This document shows, one piece after another, positions 34,425 through 43,153 of a stretch of 53,259 nucleotides of DNA (its first letter is position 1; every line of letters begins with the position of its first letter). The notes beneath the pieces are model-generated. The model did no database searches. It was not told the DNA's origin and was given only the letters and a program-made list of their open reading frames with translations. The stretch lies in contig CAMYLP010000004.1 of NCBI GenBank assembly GCA_947259245.1, positions 1 through 53,259 of the forward strand, given 5' to 3'. Both the position numbers and the translations under genes were made by a program. This stretch comes from an uncultured Patescibacteria group bacterium (lineage in GTDB: Bacteria; Patescibacteriota; Minisyncoccia; Phycocordibacterales; UBA12088).

Positions 34425-34493
34425 TCCCGCGAACATGAAGTATTACCCACACACTACTGATCTTCCTCATACGGGTGCTGCTATACTGGAGGC

Positions 34494-35252
34494 ATGGACT
34501 TTCTGCCGTTCTTTATGGTACTGCTCGCAACTGTACTGTTTTCCAGTGCATTCAGACGATTCCATCTTCCGTGGGTTCTCGCTCTCATTCTTGCAGGTAT
34601 CACGATAGGTCCGCACGGCCTTGCGCTGGTCGAACTCAACCCCACGATAGAGTTTCTTGGGCAGGTAGGTCTCATTTTTCTCATGTTTATGGCGGGGCTC
34701 GAAACGCAGCTCTCAAGCTTTCGTGAGTTTGGGCACAAGATACTCCTCCTTGCGCTCCTGAACGGTGCCATACCACTTGGTGTCGGCTTCATGATAGGCG
34801 TACTGTTCGATTTTCCGCTGATTTCCTCCATACTCCTTGGTGTTATTTTCATGTCCTCATCTGTCGCGGTAATCGTGCCCGCGCTTGAAGAAACGAATCT
34901 TATAAAGAAACGACTGGGTAGAAGTATTGTGGCGGCGACCATCATGGTGGACGTTGCCAGTCTCGTGCTCCTCTCAATAATTCTCCAAAATATAAACCCC
35001 GTTACTGAGCTCCCGCTGGTATCTTTCTACGTTCTCCTTAGCGTTGTTGTTATCGCCTTTGGCTATGGGCTCCCACGCATCCGTGCTCTCATACCTCACA
35101 AACGACACGACAGGGATTTGTTCGAATCAGAGGTGCGTCTGGTGTTCCTCATGTTGATCGGTACTGTCGTGACGTTCGAGTTACTCGGTCTGCACCCCAT
35201 TATAGCCGGCTTTTTCAGTGGCTTGGTGCTCTCTGATTCCATACGAACATGA
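34494..35252 (+). CDS. CPA2-type Na+(K+)/H+ antiporter, N-terminal part of a split gene
   Basis: 252 residues, seven to eight membrane helices of the KefB/NapA antiporter domain: LPWVLALILAGITIGPHGL, GLIFLMFMAGLETQLSSF and the ion-binding region SSSVAVIVPALEE and ATIMVDVASLV with the conserved Asp. The frame stops in SDSIRT (TGA 35250-35252), where full-length relatives continue. The next gene starts within this stop (ATGA). Together the two parts make about 372 residues, close to a full transporter domain but about ten residues short at the joint. TGCTATACT ends 6 nt before the ATG. Confidence 0.85.
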   Translation: MDFLPFFMVLLATVLFSSAFRRFHLPWVLALILAGITIGPHGLALVELNPTIEFLGQVGLIFLMFMAGLETQLSSFREFGHKILLLALLNGAIPLGVGFMIGVLFDFPLISSILLGVIFMSSSVAVIVPALEETNLIKKRLGRSIVAATIMVDVASLVLLSIILQNINPVTELPLVSFYVLLSVVVIAFGYGLPRIRALIPHKRHDRDLFESEVRLVFLMLIGTVVTFELLGLHPIIAGFFSGLVLSDSIRT

Positions 35253-35611
35253 GCTACGGAATCTTCATACCGGTATTCTTTGTGATAGTCGGTTTCAATA
35301 CGGACATGTCGGTCTTCTTGAATGGGGGTGGCACCTTGGGTCTTGTGCTTGTGATACTGCTCGGATCCATCGTGGCAAAGTACGGCAGCGGTTGGCTCGG
35401 CGCGCGCCTGAGCGGTTTTAACGCACACGAAGCTCGCGTAGTGGGTATCGCAACAGTCCCACAACTGTCGACCACACTCGCTGTGGTGTACACAGCGGTT
35501 GAGTTAGGAATACTACGGAGTGATCTTATTACGAGTATGGTTATACTCAGCATTGTCACAACCGCCATCGCACCATTGGTACTTCGGCGTTTACGGTTGG
35601 CACGGTACTAA
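35249..35611 (+). CDS. CPA2-type antiporter, C-terminal part of a split gene
   Basis: 120 residues with three to four helices: YGIFIPVFFVIVGFNTDMSVFL, which directly follows the last helix of the upstream part in intact relatives; then GARLSGFNAHEARVVGIATVPQLSTTLAVV, the helix pair lining the core domain. Start overlaps the upstream stop by ATGA, so both halves could be made by coupled translation and assemble, or the locus may be a frameshifted pseudogene. No TrkA-N/RCK domain follows. Confidence 0.8.
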   Translation: MSYGIFIPVFFVIVGFNTDMSVFLNGGGTLGLVLVILLGSIVAKYGSGWLGARLSGFNAHEARVVGIATVPQLSTTLAVVYTAVELGILRSDLITSMVILSIVTTAIAPLVLRRLRLARY

Positions 35612-35643
35612 ACAAGCCCCAATGTGCGGGGCTTGTTTAGTAC
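35605..35643. terminator. Bidirectional terminator, 16-bp perfect stem
   Basis: GTACTAAACAAGCCCC (35605-35620) pairs with 35628-35643 around loop AATGTGC. It includes the antiporter stop codon and lies 16 bp from the 3' end of the convergent channel-like gene. Confidence 0.85.
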
Positions 35644-35658
35644 TACTGTGTACGGCCT

Positions 35659-36318
35659 CTACCCGAGCATTTTGTCGAGGAATGCGCGCGCCTTGTCCTT
35701 ACCCGCAAGTCCAAACGAGATGACGAACACTAACATCACCGCCCCAAAGAGGATGGCAATGAGATTTTCAGCTATCTTGAGTTGCGTCAGCGCCGCCATG
35801 ATCGCAAATGCCACAACCGCCCACTTGGCGAGTGACGCTAACGTTTCAGGCGACCTGACCGGCGTTTGGGCAGTTTTTAGACCGCGCACTACCGCACCCT
35901 CAACGAACGATGCGACAATGAGTCCAATCGCCAGTATGATGACCGCCACAAGCACCAGTGGTATGTAGCGAAGTACATCGTTCAAGAACTGAATAATTTG
36001 TGTCCAACCCAGGATTTCCACGGCAGCGTTGAGGAAGACGATGATGAAGAACCATTTCACAATGGTGCCGAGCACATCAGAGAACGTGAATGAAAGACCC
36101 ATGTTCCCGAGCGTTTCGTGCACCTTCATGCGGTCCGCAAGACTGTCCACCTTCAGAAAGGTCACCAGCTTGCGCGCCAGTCTGCCCGCCACGGAGGCAA
36201 TGAAAAGACCTACTATAAATACGACAAGCGCCGCAACGAACTCCGGTATGATGTTGATCACATCGGTCCAGAGGTCGACAAAAGCTGTGCGTACTGCGTC
36301 TTGTATTGATTGACCCAT
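35659..36318 (-). CDS. TM-helix repeat protein related to mechanosensitive channels
   Basis: 219 residues, four membrane helices in two pairs: LVVFIVGLFIASVAGRLARKLV and IILAIGLIVASFVEGAVV share the Pfam TM_helix pattern, with intervening NMGLSFTFSDVLGTIVKW. These proteins (CmpX and YnaI-like relatives) lack the soluble MscS beta domain; some influence osmotic response. Ends with GLAGKDKARAFLDKMLG, the usual family end. Transcribed towards the antiporter; both deal with ion homeostasis. Confidence 0.85.
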   Translation of the reverse strand: MGQSIQDAVRTAFVDLWTDVINIIPEFVAALVVFIVGLFIASVAGRLARKLVTFLKVDSLADRMKVHETLGNMGLSFTFSDVLGTIVKWFFIIVFLNAAVEILGWTQIIQFLNDVLRYIPLVLVAVIILAIGLIVASFVEGAVVRGLKTAQTPVRSPETLASLAKWAVVAFAIMAALTQLKIAENLIAILFGAVMLVFVISFGLAGKDKARAFLDKMLG

Positions 36319-36495
36319 ATAAGATAATGATTACTGTGTAAAGAGATACATGATTGGTAACAATTACAGTATAGGGACATTACTATCGTTTCGCCATGGA
36401 CAAAGTGCGGAGAATAGGTTCTTGTACGACGTAAGTGTCAGGATGTCTAGGTATCGCGGCGGACGCTCATCAAGTACGATATAAGTACTAGTGGT

Positions 36496-37893
36496 ATGCA
36501 ACATAAGGCACTACACCTATTTTGGCGCGATCTTCGTCTTCAGGACAACACTGCGCTGCTTGCAGCTCTCGAGGAAAGTGAGCGGGTGATACCCGCTTTT
36601 ATTTTTGATCCGCGCCAGTGCGACCCTTCAAGAAACAAGTTCTTTAATCCACGCTTGCTTGCTTTTCGGCTACAGTCACTAGAAGCGCTCGACAGGGCAC
36701 TACAAAGGAGGGGATCACAACTATACGTGTTCCATGGTTTTGTCGAGGATGTGCTTGAGGAGCTTATACGTCGTGATGCCGTCGATGCAGTGTACTTGAA
36801 CAGGGACTACGGACCTACCGCCCTAAAGCGGGACCAGCGCCTGCGACAGACCTGTTCAAGACACAGTATCCCGCTGCACGTCCACCGTGACAGCACACTA
36901 TCTCCTGTGGAGGACATTGCCTCCACTACCGGTGATCCGTATACGGTGTTCACGCCATTTTACAAGCGTGCGCAGAGCTATGAGGTGCCTTCGCCACGGA
37001 AGAATACGTACGGTACCTACGTCACAGGGAGGTTGGCAACGAGACGTGATGTTCTGGGTCGGTTTGCAGAACGCGCAACTACGAGCCACATAGCTGGCGG
37101 TCGTCCTTCTGGTCTCAGAATGCTCAGGAACATGTCGTTCTTGGTGGATTATAGTGATATGCGTGACATACCTGCGCTTGCAGGTACATCCCAACTGTCT
37201 GCCCACCACACCCTTGGTACCATAAGTATCCGAGAAACGTACCACGCTGCAAAACGTCAAGGAAGTCACGGTCTGGTACAATTCATCACCGAGTTGTATT
37301 GGAGAGACTTCTACTATCACGTCGCTCACTTCCACCCGTACATTTTTAAGAAACCGCTTGCCCCGTGGGGTGACGCGCTACCGTGGCGTGATGACAAGGC
37401 AGACTATCGTGCGTGGCGAAAGGGGGAAACGGGAATCCCAATCGTGGATGCTGGTATGAGACAGTTGAACGGTACAGGATGGATGCACAATAGGGTACGC
37501 ATGATAGTTGCATCCTTCCTGACAAAGAACCTGTTGATAGATTGGCGGAAGGGAGAACGCTACTTTTCCCGGCACTTAGCGGACTATGACCCAGTGGTCA
37601 ACACGTGCTCATGGCAGTGGTGTGCACAGGTAGGGACCGATCCCCGTCCGCTACGAATCTTCAACCCGTACACGCAGGCAGCAAAGCATGACCCAGATGC
37701 TGAGTACATAAAACACTTCGTGCCAGAGCTGCGAGACGTGGACAGCGCACTTTTGTCGGACGGAAAGGAGCGTGACTATCACTGCCTGGTACCTCGCTAT
37801 CCGGAGCCACTCGTGAGCACCCGATTCTCATACCACCGTGCACGAGAGGTCTACGCTAAGGCAAAACGCGACAGTCGGGGGGTAGGTACCTAG
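36496..37893 (+). CDS. phrB: Deoxyribodipyrimidine photolyase (class I)
   Basis: 465 residues. N-terminal photolyase domain LFWRDLRLQDNTAL; C-terminal FAD-binding domain with RETYHAAK, WRDFYYHV, GIPIVDAGMRQLNGTGWMHNRVRMIVASFLTKNLLIDWR, and the DYDPVVNTCSWQWCAQVGTDPRPLRIFNP stretch (FAD- and substrate-contacting, with the Trp chain). It reverses UV pyrimidine dimers using light. Presence implies exposure to sunlight in surface water or similar. Upstream 177 bp contain A/T-rich sequence and an AGTAC/GTACT inverted repeat near 36473 but no gene. Confidence 0.95.
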   Translation: MQHKALHLFWRDLRLQDNTALLAALEESERVIPAFIFDPRQCDPSRNKFFNPRLLAFRLQSLEALDRALQRRGSQLYVFHGFVEDVLEELIRRDAVDAVYLNRDYGPTALKRDQRLRQTCSRHSIPLHVHRDSTLSPVEDIASTTGDPYTVFTPFYKRAQSYEVPSPRKNTYGTYVTGRLATRRDVLGRFAERATTSHIAGGRPSGLRMLRNMSFLVDYSDMRDIPALAGTSQLSAHHTLGTISIRETYHAAKRQGSHGLVQFITELYWRDFYYHVAHFHPYIFKKPLAPWGDALPWRDDKADYRAWRKGETGIPIVDAGMRQLNGTGWMHNRVRMIVASFLTKNLLIDWRKGERYFSRHLADYDPVVNTCSWQWCAQVGTDPRPLRIFNPYTQAAKHDPDAEYIKHFVPELRDVDSALLSDGKERDYHCLVPRYPEPLVSTRFSYHRAREVYAKAKRDSRGVGT

Positions 37894-37924
37894 GCAAATA
37901 GTTGAGCCGGAGTAATATGTAGCT

Positions 37925-38422
37925 ATGTCATCTGTACAGGCTCGACACAAACGACTACTCATCGGTACCATTCTAGTACTGCTCCTTCTTGTCATCTTTT
38001 GGTTTGCGCTGAAAAATACACGCGCGAACACAGAACCCATCGAGGTCGTACAACGATTTTACAGCCACTGGATACTGGCAGAGGACCCTATTGGTGACGA
38101 ACTGCATCTCCGGAGTACGTATGTTACTGACGGATTTGGGAGACAGACCAGCCGCGCAGCCGAGAAAGGTGTGGACACTGTCTTATGCGGCACTCCGACG
38201 CAAACTTTCAGTCTTGGAACCTCGCGAACAGTTAACGATGACTCGATGGCGACTGTTGAGGTACACACAGATACGACCACGGTGCACGTGGTGCTCATAC
38301 GAGACGATGCCGGGTGGTGGCGCATTGACGAAATAGACTGTGAGGAGAAGACAGAATTAGATCTTGAGAAAGCACTTGAAGACGCACGCACCTTATACGG
38401 TGACAAATTATTGAATGGGTGA
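37925..38422 (+). CDS. Membrane-anchored NTF2-like hypothetical protein
   Basis: 165 residues. One N-terminal helix (IGTILVLLLLVIFWFAL) anchors an extracytoplasmic domain with VVQRFYSHWI and DDAGWWRIDEIDCEE, a layout seen in DUF3828/NTF2-like lipoprotein-type domains. Two cysteines (C87 region and DCEE) could form a disulfide. No catalytic residues can be named. The stop TGA lies 2 bp before the ATG of the next gene, so the two may be co-translated. Confidence 0.75.
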   Translation: MSSVQARHKRLLIGTILVLLLLVIFWFALKNTRANTEPIEVVQRFYSHWILAEDPIGDELHLRSTYVTDGFGRQTSRAAEKGVDTVLCGTPTQTFSLGTSRTVNDDSMATVEVHTDTTTVHVVLIRDDAGWWRIDEIDCEEKTELDLEKALEDARTLYGDKLLNG

Positions 38423-38424
38423 TC

Positions 38425-38709
38425 ATGACTCGATCGTACAAGCCCGTACAGACGTTTGCCGAACAGGTGCGCGCAATTGTCCGCAGCATCCCGCCGGGCA
38501 GAACGAGTACCTATAAAGACGTGGCTGCCGCCGCGGGAAACCAGCGTGCTGCGCGCGCAGTGGGAAGTATTTTGCACGCAAATCATGACCCGTCAGTACC
38601 GTGTCATCGTGTCGTGCGTAGCGACGGAACGCTTGGCGGTTACAACAGAGGTATCAGTAGGAAGCGTACGTTGCTCGATCAAGAAGCACGAGCGTCACGC
38701 GGTGTTTGA
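38425..38709 (+). CDS. Alkyltransferase-like / O6-methylguanine methyltransferase C-terminal domain
   Basis: 94 residues, only the DNA-binding active-site domain. Motifs: FAEQVRAIVRSIPPGRTSTYKDVAA (recognition helix), AARAVGSILHANHDPSVPCHRVVRSDG with the reactive PCHRV cysteine retained, and LGGYNRG. It removes alkyl groups from guanine or flags such lesions for NER (ATL proteins have Trp in place of Cys, so this is a true-Cys form). Near photolyase, so a small DNA-repair neighbourhood. Confidence 0.9.
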   Translation: MTRSYKPVQTFAEQVRAIVRSIPPGRTSTYKDVAAAAGNQRAARAVGSILHANHDPSVPCHRVVRSDGTLGGYNRGISRKRTLLDQEARASRGV

Positions 38710-38777
38710 CGACAGAGTGTCGCACAAACGTGCAAGTTTTGATACGCTCAGTATTACAAGCAGTTAACAATCGAACC

Positions 38778-39164
38778 ATGAAAGGATACATCACACATAT
38801 CGAGAAAGAGACACGAGAGAACGAATACTATAGAAAGGTGCTCTATACCTCAAAACATAGCCAGCTCGTGCTCATGACCATCCAGCCGGGTGATGAGATC
38901 GGTGCAGAAGTGCATGAGCTTGATCAATTCATACGCCTAGAAGCGGGTTCGGCGAACGTCGTGCTTAACGGAGAAGCACACGAGCTACACGCTGACTGGG
39001 CAGCGATGATACCAGCGGGCGTAGAACACAATGTGGTAAACACAGGAACCGAACCTCTACGTCTGTACTCCATATACTCGCCACCTGAACACAAGGACGG
39101 CACAGTTCATAAAACCAAGGCGGATGAGACGGAGGAGCACTTCGACGGGATAACGTCCGAGTGA
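38778..39164 (+). CDS. Cupin domain protein
   Basis: 128 residues. Cupin motif 1 is PGDEIGAEVHELDQFIRLEAG (E-x-H-x(n)-E-type metal site partly kept) and motif 2 is IPAGVEHNVVNTG with the third His. A family of short cupins with HKTKADE-like ends (YSPPEHKDGTVHKTKADE) is common in bacteria and often annotated as mannose-6-phosphate isomerase-like; catalytic activity is unproven. Start at 38778 gives the usual MKGYITHIEKET. Confidence 0.88.
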   Translation: MKGYITHIEKETRENEYYRKVLYTSKHSQLVLMTIQPGDEIGAEVHELDQFIRLEAGSANVVLNGEAHELHADWAAMIPAGVEHNVVNTGTEPLRLYSIYSPPEHKDGTVHKTKADETEEHFDGITSE

Positions 39165-39310
39165 ATGCAACGACGCTGATAGTCTGTATGCCAACACGTA
39201 CACGAAGTAGCGTGGGTGGTACGTATGAGCGCACGCTAGTGCAAATGCGCAACGAAAGAGAAATTAACAGCCCCATCGGATAACTTTCGATTGACACACT
39301 GTAGCTCTGG

Positions 39311-39316
39311 TATAGT
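39311..39316 (+). promoter_or_regulatory. Extended -10 of the second GspE-type ATPase gene
   Basis: TGGTATAGT ends 7 nt before the ATG at 39324. TTGACA at 39291-39296 is 14 bp upstream, closer than optimal for a -35. Confidence 0.55.
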
Positions 39317-39323
39317 AGAAGGT

Positions 39324-40730
39324 ATGAATCGATATGGTGGGCAACAGGACAGTGTGCCCGTTGATGCAGGTAGGGTGTCAAACGTACCAACGAGCTGGAC
39401 CGACGAGTCTGGTAGTGGTGGACTTGATGTTCAACTGCGCGAGCGTCAGCCGCATGCCCCCACGCCTCCAGAGAAGAAGGCGCAAAAAGAAACAGGCAGC
39501 GCTCACCATGACGCCATCCTGTTTTTACGGGGGATTTTGAGTGAAGCTATTTCAAAAGGATCTTCCGACGTTCATCTTGAACCTCATGCGGATATGTACC
39601 GCATACGATTCCGTATTGATGGCGTGCTTACCCATTACCTGGAGCGCCCGCTGTCAGAATACACCACCATGCTCAATACCGTAAAAGTATTGGCTGATCT
39701 GGATATTGCGACCCACATGATACCGCAAGATGGTCACATAGAGCTTGTCCTGCAAGAAATTGACCGACGCGTGCAGGAGCACACACGCCCACCAGAAGAT
39801 ACTGCGTCCAGTCCACCATCTACCGTTCCGGCGAAGAGCCACTACTACGACATCCGCGTCTCAGTCTTCCCCTCGGTAAACGGTGAGGTGGTGGTGATGC
39901 GCATACTCAATCGGGCAAATGCACTCCTGTCCGTCGAGGAGCTCGGTATGGACATGGTGCAACTACAACAGCTGCAGACAATGCTGCTCGCGTCTTACGG
40001 CATGATCCTCATTACAGGACCCACCGGTTCAGGCAAGACCACCACACTGTATTCAGTGCTGAGTGAACTAAAGAGCAGTGACAAGAACATCATTACTCTT
40101 GAAGATCCGATAGAGTTTCACTTAGACTGGCTTCGGCAGTGTGAAATAAATGAGGAGCGCGGCTTTACGTTCGAGCGCGCGATGTCGAGTGTATTGCGAC
40201 AAGACCCAGACGTGCTGATGGTCGGAGAGGTGCGCGACCCTACTACGGCCGAGTATGCGGTCAGAAGTGCTCTCGTCGGTAGGATAGTCGGCTCGACCAT
40301 TCACGCAAACACTGCCATCGGGACAATCGCACGTTTGCTCGAACTCGGCATTCCACGAAGTCTCTTAGCACATACGATAAACGGCATCATCGCGCAACGG
40401 CTCGTGCGCATGACATGCTCACACTGTCAGGAGCAGTACGAGCCGGAACCTCTGCACTTATCACACCTCGGGCTGGAGAACGCGCCAGCACCATTCTTGC
40501 GTGGGGCAGGCTGTGATGAGTGTGGCGGAACAGGATTTAAAGGCCGCACCGGTCTCTTCTCAACACTGCTGTTCGACGAAACACTACGGGGATTGATCTT
40601 TGACCAGCGTCCGCTTATCGAGATACAGGAATATGCCATCACACAAGGTATGCGCACGCTTAAGATGCATGCAGCTGCCAAGGTGCTTGCCGGGAAGACC
40701 ACCGTCGAAGAGGCGGTACGGGTCGTTTAG
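39324..40730 (+). CDS. Second PilB/GspE-type secretion ATPase
   Basis: 468 residues. Lacks the GspE-N domain; instead about 60 residues of Pro/Glu-rich, likely disordered sequence precede the core. Core motifs: GSSDVHLEPH, Walker A GPTGSGKTT, LEDPIEFHLDW, Walker B region DPDVLMVGEVRDP, IVGSTIHANTAIGTIARLLELG. The zinc site is complete (CSHC and CDEC), unlike the pilB at 3972. It stands alone, without other pilus genes, so it may drive a second pilus or DNA-uptake process or serve as an alternative motor on the same platform. Confidence 0.9.
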   Translation: MNRYGGQQDSVPVDAGRVSNVPTSWTDESGSGGLDVQLRERQPHAPTPPEKKAQKETGSAHHDAILFLRGILSEAISKGSSDVHLEPHADMYRIRFRIDGVLTHYLERPLSEYTTMLNTVKVLADLDIATHMIPQDGHIELVLQEIDRRVQEHTRPPEDTASSPPSTVPAKSHYYDIRVSVFPSVNGEVVVMRILNRANALLSVEELGMDMVQLQQLQTMLLASYGMILITGPTGSGKTTTLYSVLSELKSSDKNIITLEDPIEFHLDWLRQCEINEERGFTFERAMSSVLRQDPDVLMVGEVRDPTTAEYAVRSALVGRIVGSTIHANTAIGTIARLLELGIPRSLLAHTINGIIAQRLVRMTCSHCQEQYEPEPLHLSHLGLENAPAPFLRGAGCDECGGTGFKGRTGLFSTLLFDETLRGLIFDQRPLIEIQEYAITQGMRTLKMHAAAKVLAGKTTVEEAVRVV

Positions 40731-40756
40731 CAACAGACGCATTAACATCAAACATC

Positions 40757-41569
40757 ATGGATGTGACCGTACTACACATACTACTGCACCTGAATGCCGC
40801 AACCCTCCTCATATTTGCGTACGTTACCTTTTGGTTCATTGTCTCTCTGTCGGTGAAGCGCAACGACGTCGCGGACATTGCATGGGGCCCCGGTATTGCT
40901 CTTGTTGCCATGTACATGCTGCTACTCACACCCATGGCGTCACTGCGCATGGAACTTCTGGCAGCCATGGCGTTCGTGTGGGGTGTTCGTTTAGCGTTGC
41001 ACATTTTTCAACGGTTTGCCGTGCAGAGTGAGGACCGTCGCTACGTGGCAATGCGAGCGCACTGGAAGGGCTGGTTCATGCCGCGAAGCTACGCCCAGGT
41101 GTTTCTCCTCCAAGGACTGCTCATGCTGGTGGTTAGCTATCCCTTCGTACATGCAAACGCATACGCAACCGTGCCATTTACATGGTTCGACCTGCTCGGC
41201 GTACTTATCTGGACAATCGGACTTCTCACCGAGTCATTGAGCGACCGCGCACTTCGGTTGTTCAAAGCGAACCCACAGAACACAGGGAAGGTTCTCGATT
41301 CGGGCCTCTGGAAGTACAGCAGACATCCAAACTACTTTGGTGAGGTACTGCAGTGGTGGGGTATAGGGATCGTACTGCTCTCCGTTCCCTATGGATGGGT
41401 GGCGCTCATCAGTCCGCTACTTATGACATTGCTCATCACCCGCATTAGTGGCATACCTGCAATCGAACGCACGTTAGCACGCAACGCTCAGTACCGTGCA
41501 TACATGGAACGCACATCAAGACTCATACCGTATCCGCGCAAGACGCCGCTTGTAGTGGATGAAGAGTGA
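40757..41569 (+). CDS. DUF1295 (steroid 5-alpha reductase-like) membrane protein
   Basis: 270 residues, six to seven membrane helices. Family signature: ADIAWGPG near the N-terminus and GLWKYSRHPNYFGEVLQWWGIGI near the C-terminus, followed by LLITRISGIPAIE. Distantly related to NADPH-dependent steroid reductases and isoprenylcysteine methyltransferases; the bacterial substrates are unknown but lipids are plausible. Starts 26 bp after the ATPase gene, likely the same transcript. Confidence 0.9.
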   Translation: MDVTVLHILLHLNAATLLIFAYVTFWFIVSLSVKRNDVADIAWGPGIALVAMYMLLLTPMASLRMELLAAMAFVWGVRLALHIFQRFAVQSEDRRYVAMRAHWKGWFMPRSYAQVFLLQGLLMLVVSYPFVHANAYATVPFTWFDLLGVLIWTIGLLTESLSDRALRLFKANPQNTGKVLDSGLWKYSRHPNYFGEVLQWWGIGIVLLSVPYGWVALISPLLMTLLITRISGIPAIERTLARNAQYRAYMERTSRLIPYPRKTPLVVDEE

Positions 41570-41613
41570 CGGTAGGATAGTACTATTGGTAACGAGCTCG
41601 TGCTATTGAATCT

Positions 41614-41997
41614 ATGAAATTAAAGTCAATACTAGGTAGATCAAAAAAGGTCCTGTTGGTAGAGGACGACGTGACATTGCGTAGTGCACTTGCCGACAAG
41701 TGCAAGGAGCATGGGTTTACGGTCCTTGAGGCGAGTGCTGCCGACGAGGTACTTGCTGTACTGGGATCGGAACAGCCGGACGCGCTCGTTCTGGACCTCA
41801 TACTGCCCATGAAGGACGGGATCACGCTGCTTGAGGAGCTGCGCGAAACAGGGTACGACTTGCCTGTACTCATCTTGTCGAACCTACTCGGCTCCGAGGA
41901 CCTGCGCGCTGACGCAGAGCGGCTCAGGGCGAAGTTTTATAACAAGAGCGCGGTAACGCTCGATGAGATAGTCGCCGCACTCGATGATTCCTTATAA
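41614..41997 (+). CDS. Single-domain response regulator
   Basis: 127 residues, receiver domain only. Acidic pocket VLLVEDDVTL, phospho-acceptor Asp in LVLDLILPMKDG, Ser in ILSNL, Lys in FYNKSA. N-terminal KLKSILGRSKK is a basic extension. First of three adjacent signalling genes (9 bp before the next). The neighbouring kinase-like protein is the probable phosphate partner. Confidence 0.9.
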   Translation: MKLKSILGRSKKVLLVEDDVTLRSALADKCKEHGFTVLEASAADEVLAVLGSEQPDALVLDLILPMKDGITLLEELRETGYDLPVLILSNLLGSEDLRADAERLRAKFYNKSAVTLDEIVAALDDSL

Positions 41998-42006
41998 CGT
42001 ACACGT

Positions 42007-42408
42007 ATGGGTCTATTTAATTTTTTGAAGCAAGGCGGCAAGAAAAAGGTTCTCATAGTAGAGGATGACGTGCCATTGAGACGTTTTATGGCAGACCGCC
42101 TCATGCAGCAAGGTTTGGAGGTGCACGAGACCGGGGACGGTGGCTCAGCCATCTCTCTTGTGCACGAGCATAAGCCAGACACGCTTGTTCTTGATGTCAT
42201 GCTGCCGGGGAAGAGCGGCATGCAGATACTTGCCGAGCTCCGGGAAAAAGATAAGACAACACCGGTTGTCGTTCTCACGACGCTCTCGGGCGAGGGCGGC
42301 CTGAAGCTTGAAGCGGCAAAACACGACGCGGTGTTCCTCAACAAGGCCGACACTTCACTTGATGTGGTCATAGAGACCATCCTCAAGCATGTATCAACAC
42401 ACGGATAG
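42007..42408 (+). CDS. Single-domain response regulator
   Basis: 133 residues, receiver domain only. Pocket VLIVEDDVPL, phospho-acceptor in LVLDVMLPGKSG, Thr in VLTTL, Lys in FLNKAD. Its N-terminus (MGLFNFLKQGGKKK) resembles that of the preceding receiver, so the pair probably arose by duplication. Stop codon lies 1 bp before the ATG at 42410 of the kinase-like gene. Confidence 0.9.
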   Translation: MGLFNFLKQGGKKKVLIVEDDVPLRRFMADRLMQQGLEVHETGDGGSAISLVHEHKPDTLVLDVMLPGKSGMQILAELREKDKTTPVVVLTTLSGEGGLKLEAAKHDAVFLNKADTSLDVVIETILKHVSTHG

Positions 42409-42409
42409 C

Positions 42410-43102
42410 ATGAAGTATGAGATCGAGCACAATGCACTGCTGTTACAGGTCATGGCGCATGACCTGTTAGCGCCTCTCACTGCCACAAAGTGGCAGGCGG
42501 AACTCTTGAATAAAGAGAATATTGCACCAGCGAAACGTATCTCGTACTTACAGGGCATTGCGGATTCGACGGCTCTCGGTATAACCTTGACAAAACACGC
42601 ACACGTCGCCGGTCAGGTGTTGGTTGGTTCGTATGCCAAGCAGGACGAACAAGTGTTGCTGCCAAAGCTGATACGCGAGGCAACCCACGCGCTGCGACTG
42701 CAGTACGAGCGCCACGGTCTTGATATCATCGTGGATGCAGCCGATGAATCAAAAGAGCGTGTGCTGGACCGCGAACTCGTCTCCCTAATGATATGGTGCC
42801 TCGCCAAGTTTTTCCTGACCTGCACACCGGCAAACGCAACAGTTACCGTTCGTGGTGTTCAGGGGGAGGATGAAACCGGCGCGCCTTTGTACACTCTCAT
42901 CATGTCGGCGCCGAATGTGCCTGAACCCGACACGTTGGTGCGGCTCTTCACGAGCGTGGAGGCGCGCGACCCGTATGACCAAACCTACGTTTTCGTGAAG
43001 TTAATACATGCGATCGCCCCAATGCTTGGGGCCACAGCGGTGGCGACCACGCCGTCCAACCTGCTTGCTCTCGAACTGACCTTTGGCGCCCCTACAGAGT
43101 AA
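42410..43102 (+). CDS. Histidine kinase-like protein with degenerate ATP-binding domain
   Basis: 230 residues. N-terminal DHp helix with the H box MAHDLLAPLTATKWQAELL (His near residue 16). The CA-domain region has the right size and strand pattern, but the N box Asn is missing (SLMIWCLAKFFLTC where N-LLxNAxKY is expected) and no DxGxG or G-rich lid is visible. It is soluble and has no sensor domain. Histidine phosphotransferases Spo0B and ChpT look like this: DHp plus a dead CA fold. An in-frame ATG at 42389 would overlap the receiver gene. Confidence 0.75.
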   Translation: MKYEIEHNALLLQVMAHDLLAPLTATKWQAELLNKENIAPAKRISYLQGIADSTALGITLTKHAHVAGQVLVGSYAKQDEQVLLPKLIREATHALRLQYERHGLDIIVDAADESKERVLDRELVSLMIWCLAKFFLTCTPANATVTVRGVQGEDETGAPLYTLIMSAPNVPEPDTLVRLFTSVEARDPYDQTYVFVKLIHAIAPMLGATAVATTPSNLLALELTFGAPTE

Positions 43103-43131
43103 TCTGTGGGGAACTCGACCGTACGAAACAA

Positions 43132-43147
43132 GTATACACGGTATACT
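43132..43147 (+). promoter_or_regulatory. Promoter of the macAB-like operon with GTATAC repeats
   Basis: GTATAC-ACG-GTATAC forms a symmetric block (43132-43146). The second half is part of GGTATACT, the -10 element (43142-43147), which ends 6 nt before the ATG at 43154. It could be an operator. Confidence 0.5.
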
Positions 43148-43153
43148 GTACCC

